Positions 9,039-18,956 of a stretch of DNA of 64,000 nt are shown here, piece by piece. Every line of letters begins with the position of its first letter. The first letter of the stretch is position 1. Under the pieces are notes generated by a model. The model had not been told where the DNA came from. It saw only the letters and a program-made list of their open reading frames with translations, and did no database searches. Source of the stretch: Pseudomonas sp. Irchel 3E20 (GTDB lineage Bacteria; Pseudomonadota; Gammaproteobacteria; Pseudomonadales; Pseudomonadaceae); NCBI RefSeq assembly GCF_900187645.1, contig NZ_FYEE01000011.1, forward strand, positions 62,001 to 126,000, in the 5' to 3' direction. The position numbers and the translations under genes were made by a program.

Positions 9039-11456
9039 ATGAGCGAAGAAAACACGTACGACTCGACGAGCATTAAAGTGCTCAAAGGCCTGGATGCCGT
9101 ACGCAAACGTCCCGGTATGTACATTGGGGACACCGATGATGGTAGCGGTCTGCACCACATGGTGTTCGAGGTGGTCGATAACTCGATCGACGAAGCTCTG
9201 GCTGGCCATTGCGACGACATCAGTATCATCATCCACCCGGATGAATCGATCACCGTACGCGACAACGGTCGCGGCATTCCGGTAGACGTGCATAAAGAAG
9301 AAGGCGTTTCCGCAGCCGAAGTCATCATGACGGTGCTGCACGCCGGCGGTAAGTTCGACGATAACTCCTACAAAGTATCCGGCGGGTTGCACGGTGTGGG
9401 TGTTTCGGTGGTAAACGCCCTGTCCGAAGAGCTGATCCTCACCGTCCGCCGCAGCGGCAAGATCTGGGAACAGACCTATATCCACGGTGTGCCAAAAGAG
9501 CCGATGCGCATCGTCGGTGAAAGCGAAACCACCGGGACCCAGATTCACTTCAAGCCCTCACCTGAAACCTTCAAGAACATCCACTTCAGCTGGGACATCC
9601 TGGCCAAGCGGATTCGTGAACTGTCCTTCCTCAACTCCGGTGTCGGCATCGTCCTCAAGGATGAGCGCAGCGGCAAGGAAGAACTGTTCAAGTACGAAGG
9701 TGGCCTGCGCGCATTCGTTGAATACCTGAATACGAACCGCACCCCGGTCAACCAGGTGTTCCACTTCAATATCCAGCGCGAAGACGGCATCGGCGTTGAA
9801 ATCGCTCTGCAGTGGAACGACAGCTTCAACGAAAACCTGCTGTGCTTCACCAACAACATTCCGCAGCGCGATGGCGGTACTCACCTGGTGGGCTTCCGTT
9901 CGGCGCTGACGCGTAACCTGAACACCTACATCGAAGCCGAAGGCCTGGCGAAGAAGCACAAAGTCGCCACCACCGGTGACGACGCCCGCGAAGGCCTGAC
10001 CGCCATTATCTCGGTCAAGGTGCCGGACCCTAAGTTCAGTTCCCAGACCAAGGACAAACTGGTGTCCTCCGAAGTGAAGACCGCGGTCGAACAAGAGATG
10101 GGCAAGTATTTCTCCGACTTCCTGCTGGAAAACCCCAACGAAGCGAAATTGGTTGTCGGCAAGATGATCGATGCGGCACGGGCCCGTGAAGCGGCGCGTA
10201 AAGCCCGTGAGATGACCCGTCGCAAAGGTGCGCTGGATATCGCCGGCCTGCCGGGCAAACTGGCGGACTGCCAGGAAAAAGACCCTGCCCTCTCCGAACT
10301 GTACCTGGTGGAAGGTGACTCTGCTGGCGGCTCCGCCAAGCAGGGACGCAACCGCAAGACCCAGGCGATCCTGCCCCTCAAAGGCAAGATCCTCAACGTC
10401 GAGAAGGCCCGTTTCGACAAGATGATCTCTTCCCAGGAAGTCGGCACGCTGATTACTGCCCTGGGCTGTGGCATCGGCCGCGAAGAGTACAACATCGAGA
10501 AACTGCGCTATCACAACATCATCATCATGACCGATGCTGACGTCGACGGTTCGCACATCCGTACCCTGCTGCTCACTTTCTTCTTCCGCCAATTGCCGGA
10601 ACTGATCGAGCGTGGCTATATCTACATCGCCCAGCCGCCGCTGTACAAAGTGAAGAAAGGCAAGCAAGAGCAATACATCAAAGACGACGACGCCATGGAA
10701 GAATACATGACGCAGTCGGCCCTGGAAGATGCGAGCCTGCACCTGAACGACGAAGCGCCCGGTATTTCCGGCGAGGCGCTGGAGCGCCTGGTCAACGACT
10801 TCCGCATGGTGATGAAGACCCTCAAGCGTCTGTCGCGCCTGTACCCGCAGGAGTTGACCGAACACTTCATCTACCTGCCGGCCGTCAGCCTGGAGCAACT
10901 GTCCGATCACGCGGCCATGCAGGATTGGCTGGCCCAGTACGAAGTGCGCCTGCGCACGGTAGAGAAATCCGGCCTGGTCTACAAAGCCAGCCTGCGTGAG
11001 GACCGTGAACGTAACGTCTGGCTGCCTGAGGTCGAACTGATCTCCCACGGCCTGTCGAACTACATCACGTTCAACCGCGACTTCTTCGGCAGCAACGACT
11101 ACAAAACCGTCGTGACCCTGGGCGCCCAACTCAGCACCTTGCTCGACGAAGGCGCGTACATCCAGCGCGGCGAACGCAAGAAAGCCGTGACCGAGTTCAA
11201 GGAAGCCCTCGACTGGCTGATGGCCGAAAGCACCAAGCGCCACACCATCCAGCGATACAAAGGTCTGGGTGAAATGAACCCGGATCAGCTGTGGGAAACC
11301 ACCATGGACCCAAGCGTGCGCCGCATGCTCAAAGTCACCATCGAAGACGCCATTGGCGCGGACCAGATCTTCAACACCCTCATGGGTGATGCGGTCGAAC
11401 CCCGCCGTGACTTCATCGAGGCCAATGCCTTGGCGGTGTCTAACCTGGATTTCTGA
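9039..11456 (+). CDS. gyrB: DNA gyrase subunit B
   Basis: 805 residues, the long Gram-negative form. The GHKL ATPase domain includes VVDNSIDEA and GGLHGVGVSVVNAL. The TOPRIM domain has EGDSAGGSAKQGRNR starting at 425 and the metal-binding DADVDGSHI. A ~170-residue insertion follows before the C-terminal YKGLGEMNPDQLWETTMDP. With GyrA it introduces negative supercoils using ATP. Last gene of the dnaA operon, followed by a terminator. Confidence 0.98.
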   Translation: MSEENTYDSTSIKVLKGLDAVRKRPGMYIGDTDDGSGLHHMVFEVVDNSIDEALAGHCDDISIIIHPDESITVRDNGRGIPVDVHKEEGVSAAEVIMTVLHAGGKFDDNSYKVSGGLHGVGVSVVNALSEELILTVRRSGKIWEQTYIHGVPKEPMRIVGESETTGTQIHFKPSPETFKNIHFSWDILAKRIRELSFLNSGVGIVLKDERSGKEELFKYEGGLRAFVEYLNTNRTPVNQVFHFNIQREDGIGVEIALQWNDSFNENLLCFTNNIPQRDGGTHLVGFRSALTRNLNTYIEAEGLAKKHKVATTGDDAREGLTAIISVKVPDPKFSSQTKDKLVSSEVKTAVEQEMGKYFSDFLLENPNEAKLVVGKMIDAARAREAARKAREMTRRKGALDIAGLPGKLADCQEKDPALSELYLVEGDSAGGSAKQGRNRKTQAILPLKGKILNVEKARFDKMISSQEVGTLITALGCGIGREEYNIEKLRYHNIIIMTDADVDGSHIRTLLLTFFFRQLPELIERGYIYIAQPPLYKVKKGKQEQYIKDDDAMEEYMTQSALEDASLHLNDEAPGISGEALERLVNDFRMVMKTLKRLSRLYPQELTEHFIYLPAVSLEQLSDHAAMQDWLAQYEVRLRTVEKSGLVYKASLREDRERNVWLPEVELISHGLSNYITFNRDFFGSNDYKTVVTLGAQLSTLLDEGAYIQRGERKKAVTEFKEALDWLMAESTKRHTIQRYKGLGEMNPDQLWETTMDPSVRRMLKVTIEDAIGADQIFNTLMGDAVEPRRDFIEANALAVSNLDF

Positions 11457-11474
11457 TCGGGTTGTCGCCATAAC

Positions 11475-11506
11475 AAAAAAGGCCAACGCATGCGTTGGCC
11501 TTTTTT
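11475..11506. terminator. Terminator after gyrB
   Basis: A perfect palindrome: A6, GGCCAACGCA, then its mirror ending T6. The 16-bp arms meet without an unpaired loop base, so the real loop is the central few bases. It lies 18 bp after the gyrB stop and works on both strands. Confidence 0.9.
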
Positions 11507-11619
11507 GTGGGGGAGGTTTCACGGTGGAGTTGACGCAGCAAATCCCCGCCGTGTTCACAGCTGTGTAACGACCATGCTTGCTCCCCGGTGCCCGGGATTT
11601 GTCGCGGTGTCCTACCTGG

Positions 11620-12030
11620 CCAGATGCCGCCACAGTTAATGCGTGACCGTCTGATCCTGGTGGTCGCGCGCTGGGGTTGTTGTTGGGTTACCTGATCTGG
11701 AACTGGCGACGTTTAAGCGTCGTACTGGCCTACTTCGGCTGAGAGTTGGCGCGTCTGGATGCCGAACTCGCTGCTTCATCACCGATGCCGACTAATCACT
11801 GCTTACCCGCCCTCTTCAACCTGCGGGAAAACTCCATCAAATATAGCCCCCAAGTTCCCGTGTCAGCGTTCAGGTTCGATGCCACCACGGCTGGCTAAAC
11901 TGCGAAATCACCGACTAGGACCAAGGCATCAACTCAGAAAAACTGTCCCGGCTCTTCAGCCAGTGCCAATGCTTCGCCTCAGCCCATGGCAGCGACGGTT
12001 TGGGCTTGGGGTATGGTGGATCATCTTTGG
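11620..12030 (+). pseudogene. Remnant of a membrane sensor histidine kinase (CHASE2-type), badly decayed
   Basis: No open frame survives, but reading across frames recovers kinase sequence. Around 11640-11760 there is MRDRLILVV, then after a shift ALGLLLGYLIWNWRRL and VVLAYFG-stop-ELARLDAE. This resembles the last membrane segment and following helix of CHASE2-type kinases. Around 11810-11850 is LFNLRENSIKYSP, an N-box of the HATPase domain. After another shift come CEITD-stop-DQGI (G1 box) and, near 11985-12010, SDGLGLG (G2 box). The dimerisation/phospho-His domain is missing between the two parts. At least two in-frame stops and two or more frameshifts make it non-functional. It lies directly beside the glycan island. 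Confidence 0.75.
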
Positions 12031-12075
12031 GGGTGGATTTTTTGTGAGAGTTGGGTGGGGGAGCCAAAGCTGCTG

Positions 12076-13530
12076 TTAATTGAGCTTTGAGATTGAAATG
12101 TTCGAGGAATGATCTGTGCGCGCAACTGACATCAACTGACGAATAAACCACAAACCTGCCACTGTGCAAACAGCAACCAGACATATAAGTATCAGTAGTT
12201 TTCCATAAGTCCCAATTGCAGAGCTTACATAGACCGCCATCGCTGCAGTAATACTCAATAGCAGTGATACCCAATGATTACCTGCTGGAACTTTTAGGAC
12301 ACTTAACATGAATGCCATCGCAACGGAGTCTACGATAATACGGGCAGTCCAAGCCCAGGCGGCCCCTTCAATCCCGGCATAACGTATGGATAGGTAAAGC
12401 ATAGGCAAGAAAAACAGAAGTTCTATTATGTGCAGACGAGCTATCAGAGAGGCCTTTCCTCTGCCCAAAAGATAGGTCTGATAGATTTGTGCTAAACAAT
12501 TCACCAGTACTCCAATAGATAAAATCTTCAAGGCTCCTGCCGCATTACTTCCGAATTCTGTGGAGATCCACCAACCTAACATTTGCGGAGCGAAAAGTAT
12601 GAGGACAGTTATGATAGGTAACACAAGCGCAAGCACCATGCTTGCACTTAAGGCTAAGAGTTTGTGATTGTTATCAGTCAATTTTGTTCCTCTGGCCATG
12701 AGTGGAAAAAGTACACCGCTAAGAGCAGATGGCAATATGAATAGCTTCGTCACAAACTCATAAGGCGTTGTGTAATACGCCACTGAGGGCGCAGAGATAC
12801 TAGAAGCAAGAAAAAATCTATCCATATAAAGCATCAATGCACTGGCCAGATTAGAAACCGTAATCCATCCACCAAAGGTAAGCAGATTCTTCAACTCCAC
12901 GAGCCTCCGATGCCGGCTTAAACTGCTTTTTGACAGGTAACTCCTGCAACTCCAAGCCATCGTAAGGCCGCCCACGATACGAGCAACCAACATGATCGCA
13001 ATGATGACATCAACTCTAGGGTAGGAGGCTATCGCAAATATCGGTGCAGTGAAGGTAACCAGCCCGAACCCGAGGCGTACTAGAGATACAATACCAAACC
13101 TACTAAAACCTTCTAAAACTCCCCTGAACCCACCACTGACAATAACGAATGGAATATTTAAAGCTAACAGCAATGCGCTATTGTTAAATTCATCATGGTT
13201 GAGACCAAAATTTTGATAATCGAAGTAGCGTGTCACGATCCAAGTCAGTGCCCCCATGAGCAAACCTAAAGCACTCAAGACGTAGATACCTGAACGCACT
13301 AATGAACAAAGTCGGTCGGGCCAGGCCTGTAGTTCAGCAACACGCTTCGTTAGCGCACGAGAGATACCTAAGTCAAAAAGACTGGCATAACCAATCACGG
13401 CCCAAATGAGTGTTAAAACCCCAAAGCGTTGCAGCCCTAAACTATTAATTATGCTTGGTACCGTAAGCAATCCAACAAATAGTGGGATTGCCAATGAAGC
13501 AAAGCTTAGAGTGCTATTACGTAAAATCAT
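12076..13530 (-). CDS. Wzx-type polysaccharide flippase (MOP superfamily)
   Basis: 484 residues, almost entirely hydrophobic, with about 12-14 membrane segments and the MOP-like opening SFASLAIPLFVGLLTVPSII and GLQRFGVLTLIWAVIGYASLFDLGISRAL. Such proteins flip undecaprenyl-linked glycan units to the periplasm. Last gene of the leftward glycan island; its ATG overlaps the preceding stop by 4 bp. Base composition is clearly richer in A/T than gyrB or plsC. Substrate unknown. Confidence 0.85.
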   Translation of the reverse strand: MILRNSTLSFASLAIPLFVGLLTVPSIINSLGLQRFGVLTLIWAVIGYASLFDLGISRALTKRVAELQAWPDRLCSLVRSGIYVLSALGLLMGALTWIVTRYFDYQNFGLNHDEFNNSALLLALNIPFVIVSGGFRGVLEGFSRFGIVSLVRLGFGLVTFTAPIFAIASYPRVDVIIAIMLVARIVGGLTMAWSCRSYLSKSSLSRHRRLVELKNLLTFGGWITVSNLASALMLYMDRFFLASSISAPSVAYYTTPYEFVTKLFILPSALSGVLFPLMARGTKLTDNNHKLLALSASMVLALVLPIITVLILFAPQMLGWWISTEFGSNAAGALKILSIGVLVNCLAQIYQTYLLGRGKASLIARLHIIELLFFLPMLYLSIRYAGIEGAAWAWTARIIVDSVAMAFMLSVLKVPAGNHWVSLLLSITAAMAVYVSSAIGTYGKLLILICLVAVCTVAGLWFIRQLMSVARTDHSSNISISKLN

Positions 13531-15203
13531 CGGATACCCGCTTGAAGGTCTATTCCTCGATTACGTGAGTACGCAGTGTATATCAATACCACAGCTAGAC
13601 CTATTGTCGTCCAGCCCAATGTGGGAAATGTCAGAGCTTCCAGACGGTGATGCAAAAATGGAACGTCTAGTATGCAGGCAAGGTCGTTGAGAGAGTAAAT
13701 ACGGCTCTCTGATGTTTTAAAAGAACAACCTGCAAAAAGTGTGAGCTGTAGCCAAGTAACACTAATACAGAAGAGCGCCATATATCCAAGCCAAAATCTC
13801 CAGAGCAACGACGCGAAAGCTATTTTCGTTCTAATTAGGTTCCAGCCAGCAGCAAGCATTAAGCTAAGGGGAGCTATTAGTGTGTGGAAATACCATCCAG
13901 GAGCTCCTGCCCCAACACCCGTTACTGCAATGCGAATGAGTAAGTAGTAAATTAGACCGCTACCGACCGCTCCAATGATTAGTAAAGCTAAAACAGCTGA
14001 CTCATTATTTTTGTGCTTGAGTAAGTGTAGCGAAGCACCCAAAATTCCGAACAGTAAAAAAACTAATGGAAGTACAAATATCACTGGGGGGTATGCACTG
14101 GATGCCGTACTTCCCCAGATAAATGTCATACCGATGCCTAGCACCCCCTTTATTATCTCGATAGGGTAATGAAACGCACCTACCCAAAATAGGCCAGTCG
14201 GCACATCAGTTGAAGAAAGCTCGACAAGGCCTGTCACTGAGCCATGCTCCGTGAGATTAGAGAAATAGCGTTTAGCCGAGAAACAAAAGAATAATCCTAA
14301 AACCAGTAAAGATCGAGCTGAGGCATAAAAACGATCAACCAAGTTACCTCGCGCTTCCAGCCAAGTTAGCCATATCACAACTGCTATTGTTATTGGAAGG
14401 AACGTGATTTTTGTGAGTCCTCCTAGACCAAGAATAACTCCTAGCGCAACGTACCAGTACCAACGTTGAGAGGACTCGATGCGTTTAATTAATAAAAACC
14501 AAACCAGCGACAAGATCAGAACGACCAACGAGTCATTACCCAGTCGCGCAAATTCGGGTATTAGGCCAGGAAAAATCAACGGCCAGCTCATTGACAGCTT
14601 TGAATAATCTTTGCTCATCTCGGGGAACTTTAGTTTCACCATTCTGGCTGTTGCCGATATGGAAATCATCAACCCCAGAAATGCTAGCGTCCAAGATACC
14701 CATCTCAGGAGGAATAGCTGTGAAGACCAAGACAGATCGGATGTAAGCCAAGTAATTGGAGCCAGCAGCCTGTAATAAAACTCCGGATGTTGCCCTTGCC
14801 AGTTACTTGTTTCTCCAGGGGAGTATTGACGAGGATGAGATGGTTTGCTGTGTGGTAGATTTTTTACCAAATCATCGTTGGCAAACCACTCCCTATAGGT
14901 CACCCCACCATTTTTATCGAATGGCGCAGTAGTGCTATATGGGGTTGGCGCTACCCGCCTATAGGCTTCCACCTCAGCCGAAAGCTTGCCCTGCTCTACG
15001 GAAGGAGGCTGTCCGGTGTCTGCCATTTGCTGGAGATAAGAATAGTGAGCTACCTCATCGTACCCTTCCCATGGGGGAAGGAAACAGATGAAAGCGATGC
15101 CAAACAAGTATATCGATATCCATATAATCGTGGTTGTATAACCACGACGATTAAATTTAAATATGTGGTCTCTACTGGTCAAGTATGGCAGCCTTATAAG
15201 CAT
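13527..15203 (-). CDS. Multi-spanning membrane protein, probable GT-C-type glycosyltransferase (DUF2142-like)
   Basis: About 558 residues from ATG 15203; the frame stays open to 15281, with ATG 15257 and TTG 15281 as other possible starts, none with a clear ribosome site. After the first membrane helix comes the loop PPWEGYDEVAHYSYLQ. An acidic D/E pair at this place is the catalytic feature of GT-C enzymes and resembles the PPDEPAH loop of DUF2142 proteins. About ten further hydrophobic segments follow. GT-C enzymes transfer sugars from polyprenyl phosphate on the periplasmic side. It overlaps the upstream 962-residue gene by about 32 bp, so they are coupled. Confidence 0.65.
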   Translation of the reverse strand: MLIRLPYLTSRDHIFKFNRRGYTTTIIWISIYLFGIAFICFLPPWEGYDEVAHYSYLQQMADTGQPPSVEQGKLSAEVEAYRRVAPTPYSTTAPFDKNGGVTYREWFANDDLVKNLPHSKPSHPRQYSPGETSNWQGQHPEFYYRLLAPITWLTSDLSWSSQLFLLRWVSWTLAFLGLMISISATARMVKLKFPEMSKDYSKLSMSWPLIFPGLIPEFARLGNDSLVVLILSLVWFLLIKRIESSQRWYWYVALGVILGLGGLTKITFLPITIAVVIWLTWLEARGNLVDRFYASARSLLVLGLFFCFSAKRYFSNLTEHGSVTGLVELSSTDVPTGLFWVGAFHYPIEIIKGVLGIGMTFIWGSTASSAYPPVIFVLPLVFLLFGILGASLHLLKHKNNESAVLALLIIGAVGSGLIYYLLIRIAVTGVGAGAPGWYFHTLIAPLSLMLAAGWNLIRTKIAFASLLWRFWLGYMALFCISVTWLQLTLFAGCSFKTSESRIYSLNDLACILDVPFLHHRLEALTFPTLGWTTIGLAVVLIYTAYSRNRGIDLQAGIR

Positions 15204-18060
15204 CAACGTTTTTTGTGATTTTTCTGTACCTGATAGAGCTGATTGAGAATTCCGCATTGCCAAATATCGAACTGGTTTCAAGTTTTAATGCTGGAATTTC
15301 ACCGGGTTTAATTATTAACGGAAAGATAATTTTTGTTTCATATGGCGGCAATGAAACTGGTAGCGGAGTAGATGTACCAATAGGACTTATGAAGTAACGC
15401 GCCACTTTGCCAAAAACAGGAATTTTGGATAGTTTGTTATCTATTACATAGTCTACCTCTAGTACGTAGACTTGACTTTTATCATATTTGTTAACTGTCA
15501 AAGAGTCTAGATTTATAAGTTTAGAGTTTTTGGCTATCTTCATCTCTCCATCCCAGGAACTACTTGGATATACCCAATTATGAAATTTTGGTTGGCAGAG
15601 GCTGTCTGGATTATCAACCCAATTACCTAAGGCAGATAAGTTGCTTTTTCGGCGCCAAATTAAACTGTAGTCTGTTTTTCTGACGAGATCATAATTTGCT
15701 AAAATGGCCTCATAAAATGGCCATGAGGCGGTTTGAATCCAGCGTTCATAAGCGGTATAAGTTGGTCTTATAGTATGCACAAAAGCTGGTTTTGAAGTTT
15801 CGAAAATTTCGATGTAATTGGCTCTTCTTTTTTTACCAAGAGCGTGAATTATATAGTCGATCCCACTTTGGTTTACAGTGCCGGACTCTAGTTCGAAGAA
15901 GCCTGTATATGTAGACCAAATAGTCGGACGCTTATCATACTCACAGGATGCAGGTGTCCAAGTTTCAAAGTATATTCCTGATCCTGAGGCAGGACTTTCA
16001 GTTTTTTTTGTTCGAGCTGAGGTTGTGCTGCTGACCTTTGTACCAAAAGCCTGTTCGTTGGTCTGTCGATATTCTTGATTTTTGTTATTCTGCTCCGCAT
16101 GATATAGCCACTCTGCATTGATCGGAAACTTGGTGCTTAAGTTGGAGTTTGTGGTTAGTTGAAAGTCTTTCGACGTAAATTCGATAGCAGACTTAATAAC
16201 GAGTTGTTGGGGGAAACCATGGACATAGGGTTCTAGCGGGGGGCCATCAACACAAATAATAGAGTTATAAGTAGATATAATATGTCGCTCGAAAGACTCA
16301 TTAAGGAATTGTGCAATTCGATATCTAGTTATATTGGATAGCAGTTTTGGATCACCTATCATTAGGCAGCTTTGGCCTTTCGTCGACACGCTTGAAATTC
16401 CATTGATCCAGATGCCAGTTTTCTTTGAATAAAACGGGGTAGAGGACATGCGTTGTGAGTCTAGTTTTGGATTGTCATACCGAAACGTAAAGGTTTTATC
16501 TCGGCCAGAATAGGTTAATAGTAAATGCGAGCTTGTAACTTGTTCAACCTGTTCAGTGTGGTTGTTAATAGTAATATCTGTTCCTTTGCTGATTAGGGTT
16601 ACTAAGTCAACAGGGGGGTTGTGAAATATAAGAAAATTTGATGGTTCTTGAACATCAAGGTTAACGTCATTGGCTTGGGCAGCAAGTAACGACTTTGGTG
16701 GTATAACAGTCGAGGCAATATAGGATAAATTTTTATACTCCTCCCCAGTGGGGATCACTCCGGAGTACCGTTTCTCTAGTATTGAGGCGCTATAGTCTCT
16801 GTTGAAAGCCACTGCGGAGGGAATGAGTCCACGTAAACCCGCAGGGGAAAGTAAAACAAAAATAGCCATGCCTAAAAGTGATAAAATTCTAAATCGAACG
16901 ATACTACGTTCTGTAAGCCGGTTTTCTATGCGAGTCCAAGAAAAAGAGATTATAACTGCACATGCTATCCGGGTTGCCGCTTCTGAATAATGACTCGAAA
17001 TCATTCCTAGATTTGAAATAAGTGCTGCACACCCATAGGCCAAGCCAAGCATCCAAATTCTATACTCATTTTTTTCTATTTCATTTTTTGATTTGAAAAG
17101 TGAAAGCACTGCTGTAAATATTGCAATAGTTATGATTATGTAATTGACGAAGGGTCTTCTAGTTCCAGGAACAAAAAACAGTGATGAAAAATCTTTGGGG
17201 AATATATTAGGATATGCTCCAAAATACCAAAATTGATCTGCGGGGAGATCAGATAAATAGAAGCTAATAGCTTGGCTCGGCTTTCCACCGGTAATGACGT
17301 ATATTGCAGCCAGATACAGAAGAGGTGTTAGTAAGCAGAACAGAACTGCATCACGGATTCGGATGTACCACTTAGGCTGTCCAGGATGTATTAGAATCAA
17401 GGCACTAGCAGTTGCCAAAAAAAGCGCTATTCCCTGCTCCGTAGCGATAATCATCGCTGAGGAACAAAATATAGTTAACGGAATAACTATCTGAGAAAAA
17501 GTAGAGTTCTTACGTATCTTTTGTTTTCTATTTATATAAAAAAGATAGCCAAGGCAAAGTGCCGGAACTAATGTTCTAACTGCTAATGAAGAGTAGGCAT
17601 CCCCAAAAGGGTCGGTCAGCCAAAATAGACTGAGAAGTTCTGTGGATATAATAAAAAAGGCAGAAAGTCCGAGAGCTATGACTGGACGTCGTAGGCCTCC
17701 AAAAATAGCTAAGATGGCAAAAAATGCACATAAACCGTTGATAAAATATCGCGACACTTCAGAGGCAAATAAAGTTTTCCCAAATAAAAAATAAATAGGA
17801 TAATGAAGGTATGAGATAACTAGGCCGTGGAAAACTTGAAAGTCTCTTCCTGGTATTTCTCCAGCAGCAATACGGCGTAATGGATTTATATGTTGAAAGG
17901 CCCCATCAATTGGAATGCTTGTAAAAAAAATAGATTTTTTTAGTGTGTAGATAATCAAGGTAAATAATAATGATATAAAAATAAAAAAGCACAGTGCTTT
18001 TTCTACGTTTTTAAAATTGTCGGTTTTTAGTCTGCTGAATAATGATTTTATGAGTTGCAC
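15172..18060 (-). CDS. Large membrane protein with a C-terminal soluble domain, possible GT-C glycosyltransferase
   Basis: 962 residues; I do not recognise a named family. Residues ~20-440 hold about ten membrane segments. The first extracytoplasmic loop contains PIDGAFQHINPLRRIAAGEIPGRD, an acidic loop placed as in GT-C transferases. Residues ~440-950 are soluble and probably periplasmic, with many Ser/Thr/Asn and several short beta-like stretches. It starts at ATG 18060 after a weak GAG-containing site. It is among the most AT-rich genes in the island. It could be a glycosyltransferase, an O-antigen ligase-like enzyme or a scaffold; only the membrane topology is well supported. Confidence 0.6.
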   Translation of the reverse strand: MQLIKSLFSRLKTDNFKNVEKALCFFIFISLLFTLIIYTLKKSIFFTSIPIDGAFQHINPLRRIAAGEIPGRDFQVFHGLVISYLHYPIYFLFGKTLFASEVSRYFINGLCAFFAILAIFGGLRRPVIALGLSAFFIISTELLSLFWLTDPFGDAYSSLAVRTLVPALCLGYLFYINRKQKIRKNSTFSQIVIPLTIFCSSAMIIATEQGIALFLATASALILIHPGQPKWYIRIRDAVLFCLLTPLLYLAAIYVITGGKPSQAISFYLSDLPADQFWYFGAYPNIFPKDFSSLFFVPGTRRPFVNYIIITIAIFTAVLSLFKSKNEIEKNEYRIWMLGLAYGCAALISNLGMISSHYSEAATRIACAVIISFSWTRIENRLTERSIVRFRILSLLGMAIFVLLSPAGLRGLIPSAVAFNRDYSASILEKRYSGVIPTGEEYKNLSYIASTVIPPKSLLAAQANDVNLDVQEPSNFLIFHNPPVDLVTLISKGTDITINNHTEQVEQVTSSHLLLTYSGRDKTFTFRYDNPKLDSQRMSSTPFYSKKTGIWINGISSVSTKGQSCLMIGDPKLLSNITRYRIAQFLNESFERHIISTYNSIICVDGPPLEPYVHGFPQQLVIKSAIEFTSKDFQLTTNSNLSTKFPINAEWLYHAEQNNKNQEYRQTNEQAFGTKVSSTTSARTKKTESPASGSGIYFETWTPASCEYDKRPTIWSTYTGFFELESGTVNQSGIDYIIHALGKKRRANYIEIFETSKPAFVHTIRPTYTAYERWIQTASWPFYEAILANYDLVRKTDYSLIWRRKSNLSALGNWVDNPDSLCQPKFHNWVYPSSSWDGEMKIAKNSKLINLDSLTVNKYDKSQVYVLEVDYVIDNKLSKIPVFGKVARYFISPIGTSTPLPVSLPPYETKIIFPLIIKPGEIPALKLETSSIFGNAEFSISSIRYRKITKNVDAYKAAILDQ

Positions 18061-18135
18061 AAATAGATATCTCGATAATTATTGTACAATTTACGGTTGA
18101 GCCCTAATTCATGACCCATATTTCGCCATGATTTT

Positions 18136-18945
18136 TTAAGGGTTATAGGCGCCGGCACATGCTTTCACAAGTGTTTTCAGTACCTCAAAATTCCCTCGAA
18201 AAGCACTGATTTTTGTCGGAACCTCACCTTTGGGGTAGCGTCGTACTGTAGGCAGTTCAATGCATTTGTATCCCAAGCGTGGGGCACGATATGAGAGGTA
18301 GGCCAACAACTCATACTTGGAGAAAACATCTCTGAATATTGATATTTTTGGGTCTACCAGCATTTTTCGGCTGTAGGCGCGAAAACCTTGAGTAGTATCT
18401 GTCCAGTGAAACCCAGAAGCGACACTTAACATGGGGGCATGGATAAAGCGGATAGCAAAATCCCTTGATTTGGGGGTGTTTTCTGCGGTTCCCCCTTCTA
18501 CGAACCGGGAAGCCTGAACGAAATCCGCACCTTGTTTAAGTGCGTTAATGAAATCGAGAATTGCATCTGGGTCGTCTTTGTCGTTTCCATCAATCGTTAC
18601 GACCCCCTCGTATCCTTGATCGAGAACAAATGCGTAAGCACATCGAAGTTGTGCACTCAATTTCCCGGGTGCGGTTTTGAGTACGAGGCCACGAACTCCA
18701 ATCTGTTGCAGTGACTCCAACTCCAGCGATCCGTCAGTACTACCACCATCAACAATAATGATATCCGCAATACTGGACACATTAACTGCGGCCATACGAG
18801 TTAACAGGCTCTTAATCCGCTCACCTTCGTTAATGACAGGAATCACCACACACCAAGCGTGCTCCCGCCCTAGCCATAGTGGGATCTCGAATGACGGAAC
18901 TTGCCAGGTTTCGCGAATAGCTGGAGTAATTTCTATAGATGTCAT
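18136..18945 (-). CDS. Family 2 glycosyltransferase, polyprenyl-phosphate sugar synthase-like
   Basis: 269 residues. The GT-A fold begins CVVIPVINEGERIKSLL, followed by IIIVDGGSTDGS and the metal-binding region TIDGNDKDDPDAI. TTQGFRAYSRKML matches the pattern of dolichyl-phosphate-mannose synthase-like enzymes. It has no membrane helix. It probably charges a polyprenyl phosphate with a sugar on the cytoplasmic face, for a GT-C transferase to use outside. It begins 11 bp after the small SMR-like gene. Confidence 0.8.
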   Translation of the reverse strand: MTSIEITPAIRETWQVPSFEIPLWLGREHAWCVVIPVINEGERIKSLLTRMAAVNVSSIADIIIVDGGSTDGSLELESLQQIGVRGLVLKTAPGKLSAQLRCAYAFVLDQGYEGVVTIDGNDKDDPDAILDFINALKQGADFVQASRFVEGGTAENTPKSRDFAIRFIHAPMLSVASGFHWTDTTQGFRAYSRKMLVDPKISIFRDVFSKYELLAYLSYRAPRLGYKCIELPTVRRYPKGEVPTKISAFRGNFEVLKTLVKACAGAYNP

Positions 18946-18956
18946 TGGGTGTACCT

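Noticed and set aside
9558..11633. 691-codon open frame antisense to gyrB
   Set aside because: Shadow of gyrB caused by high GC third positions; no recognisable domain.
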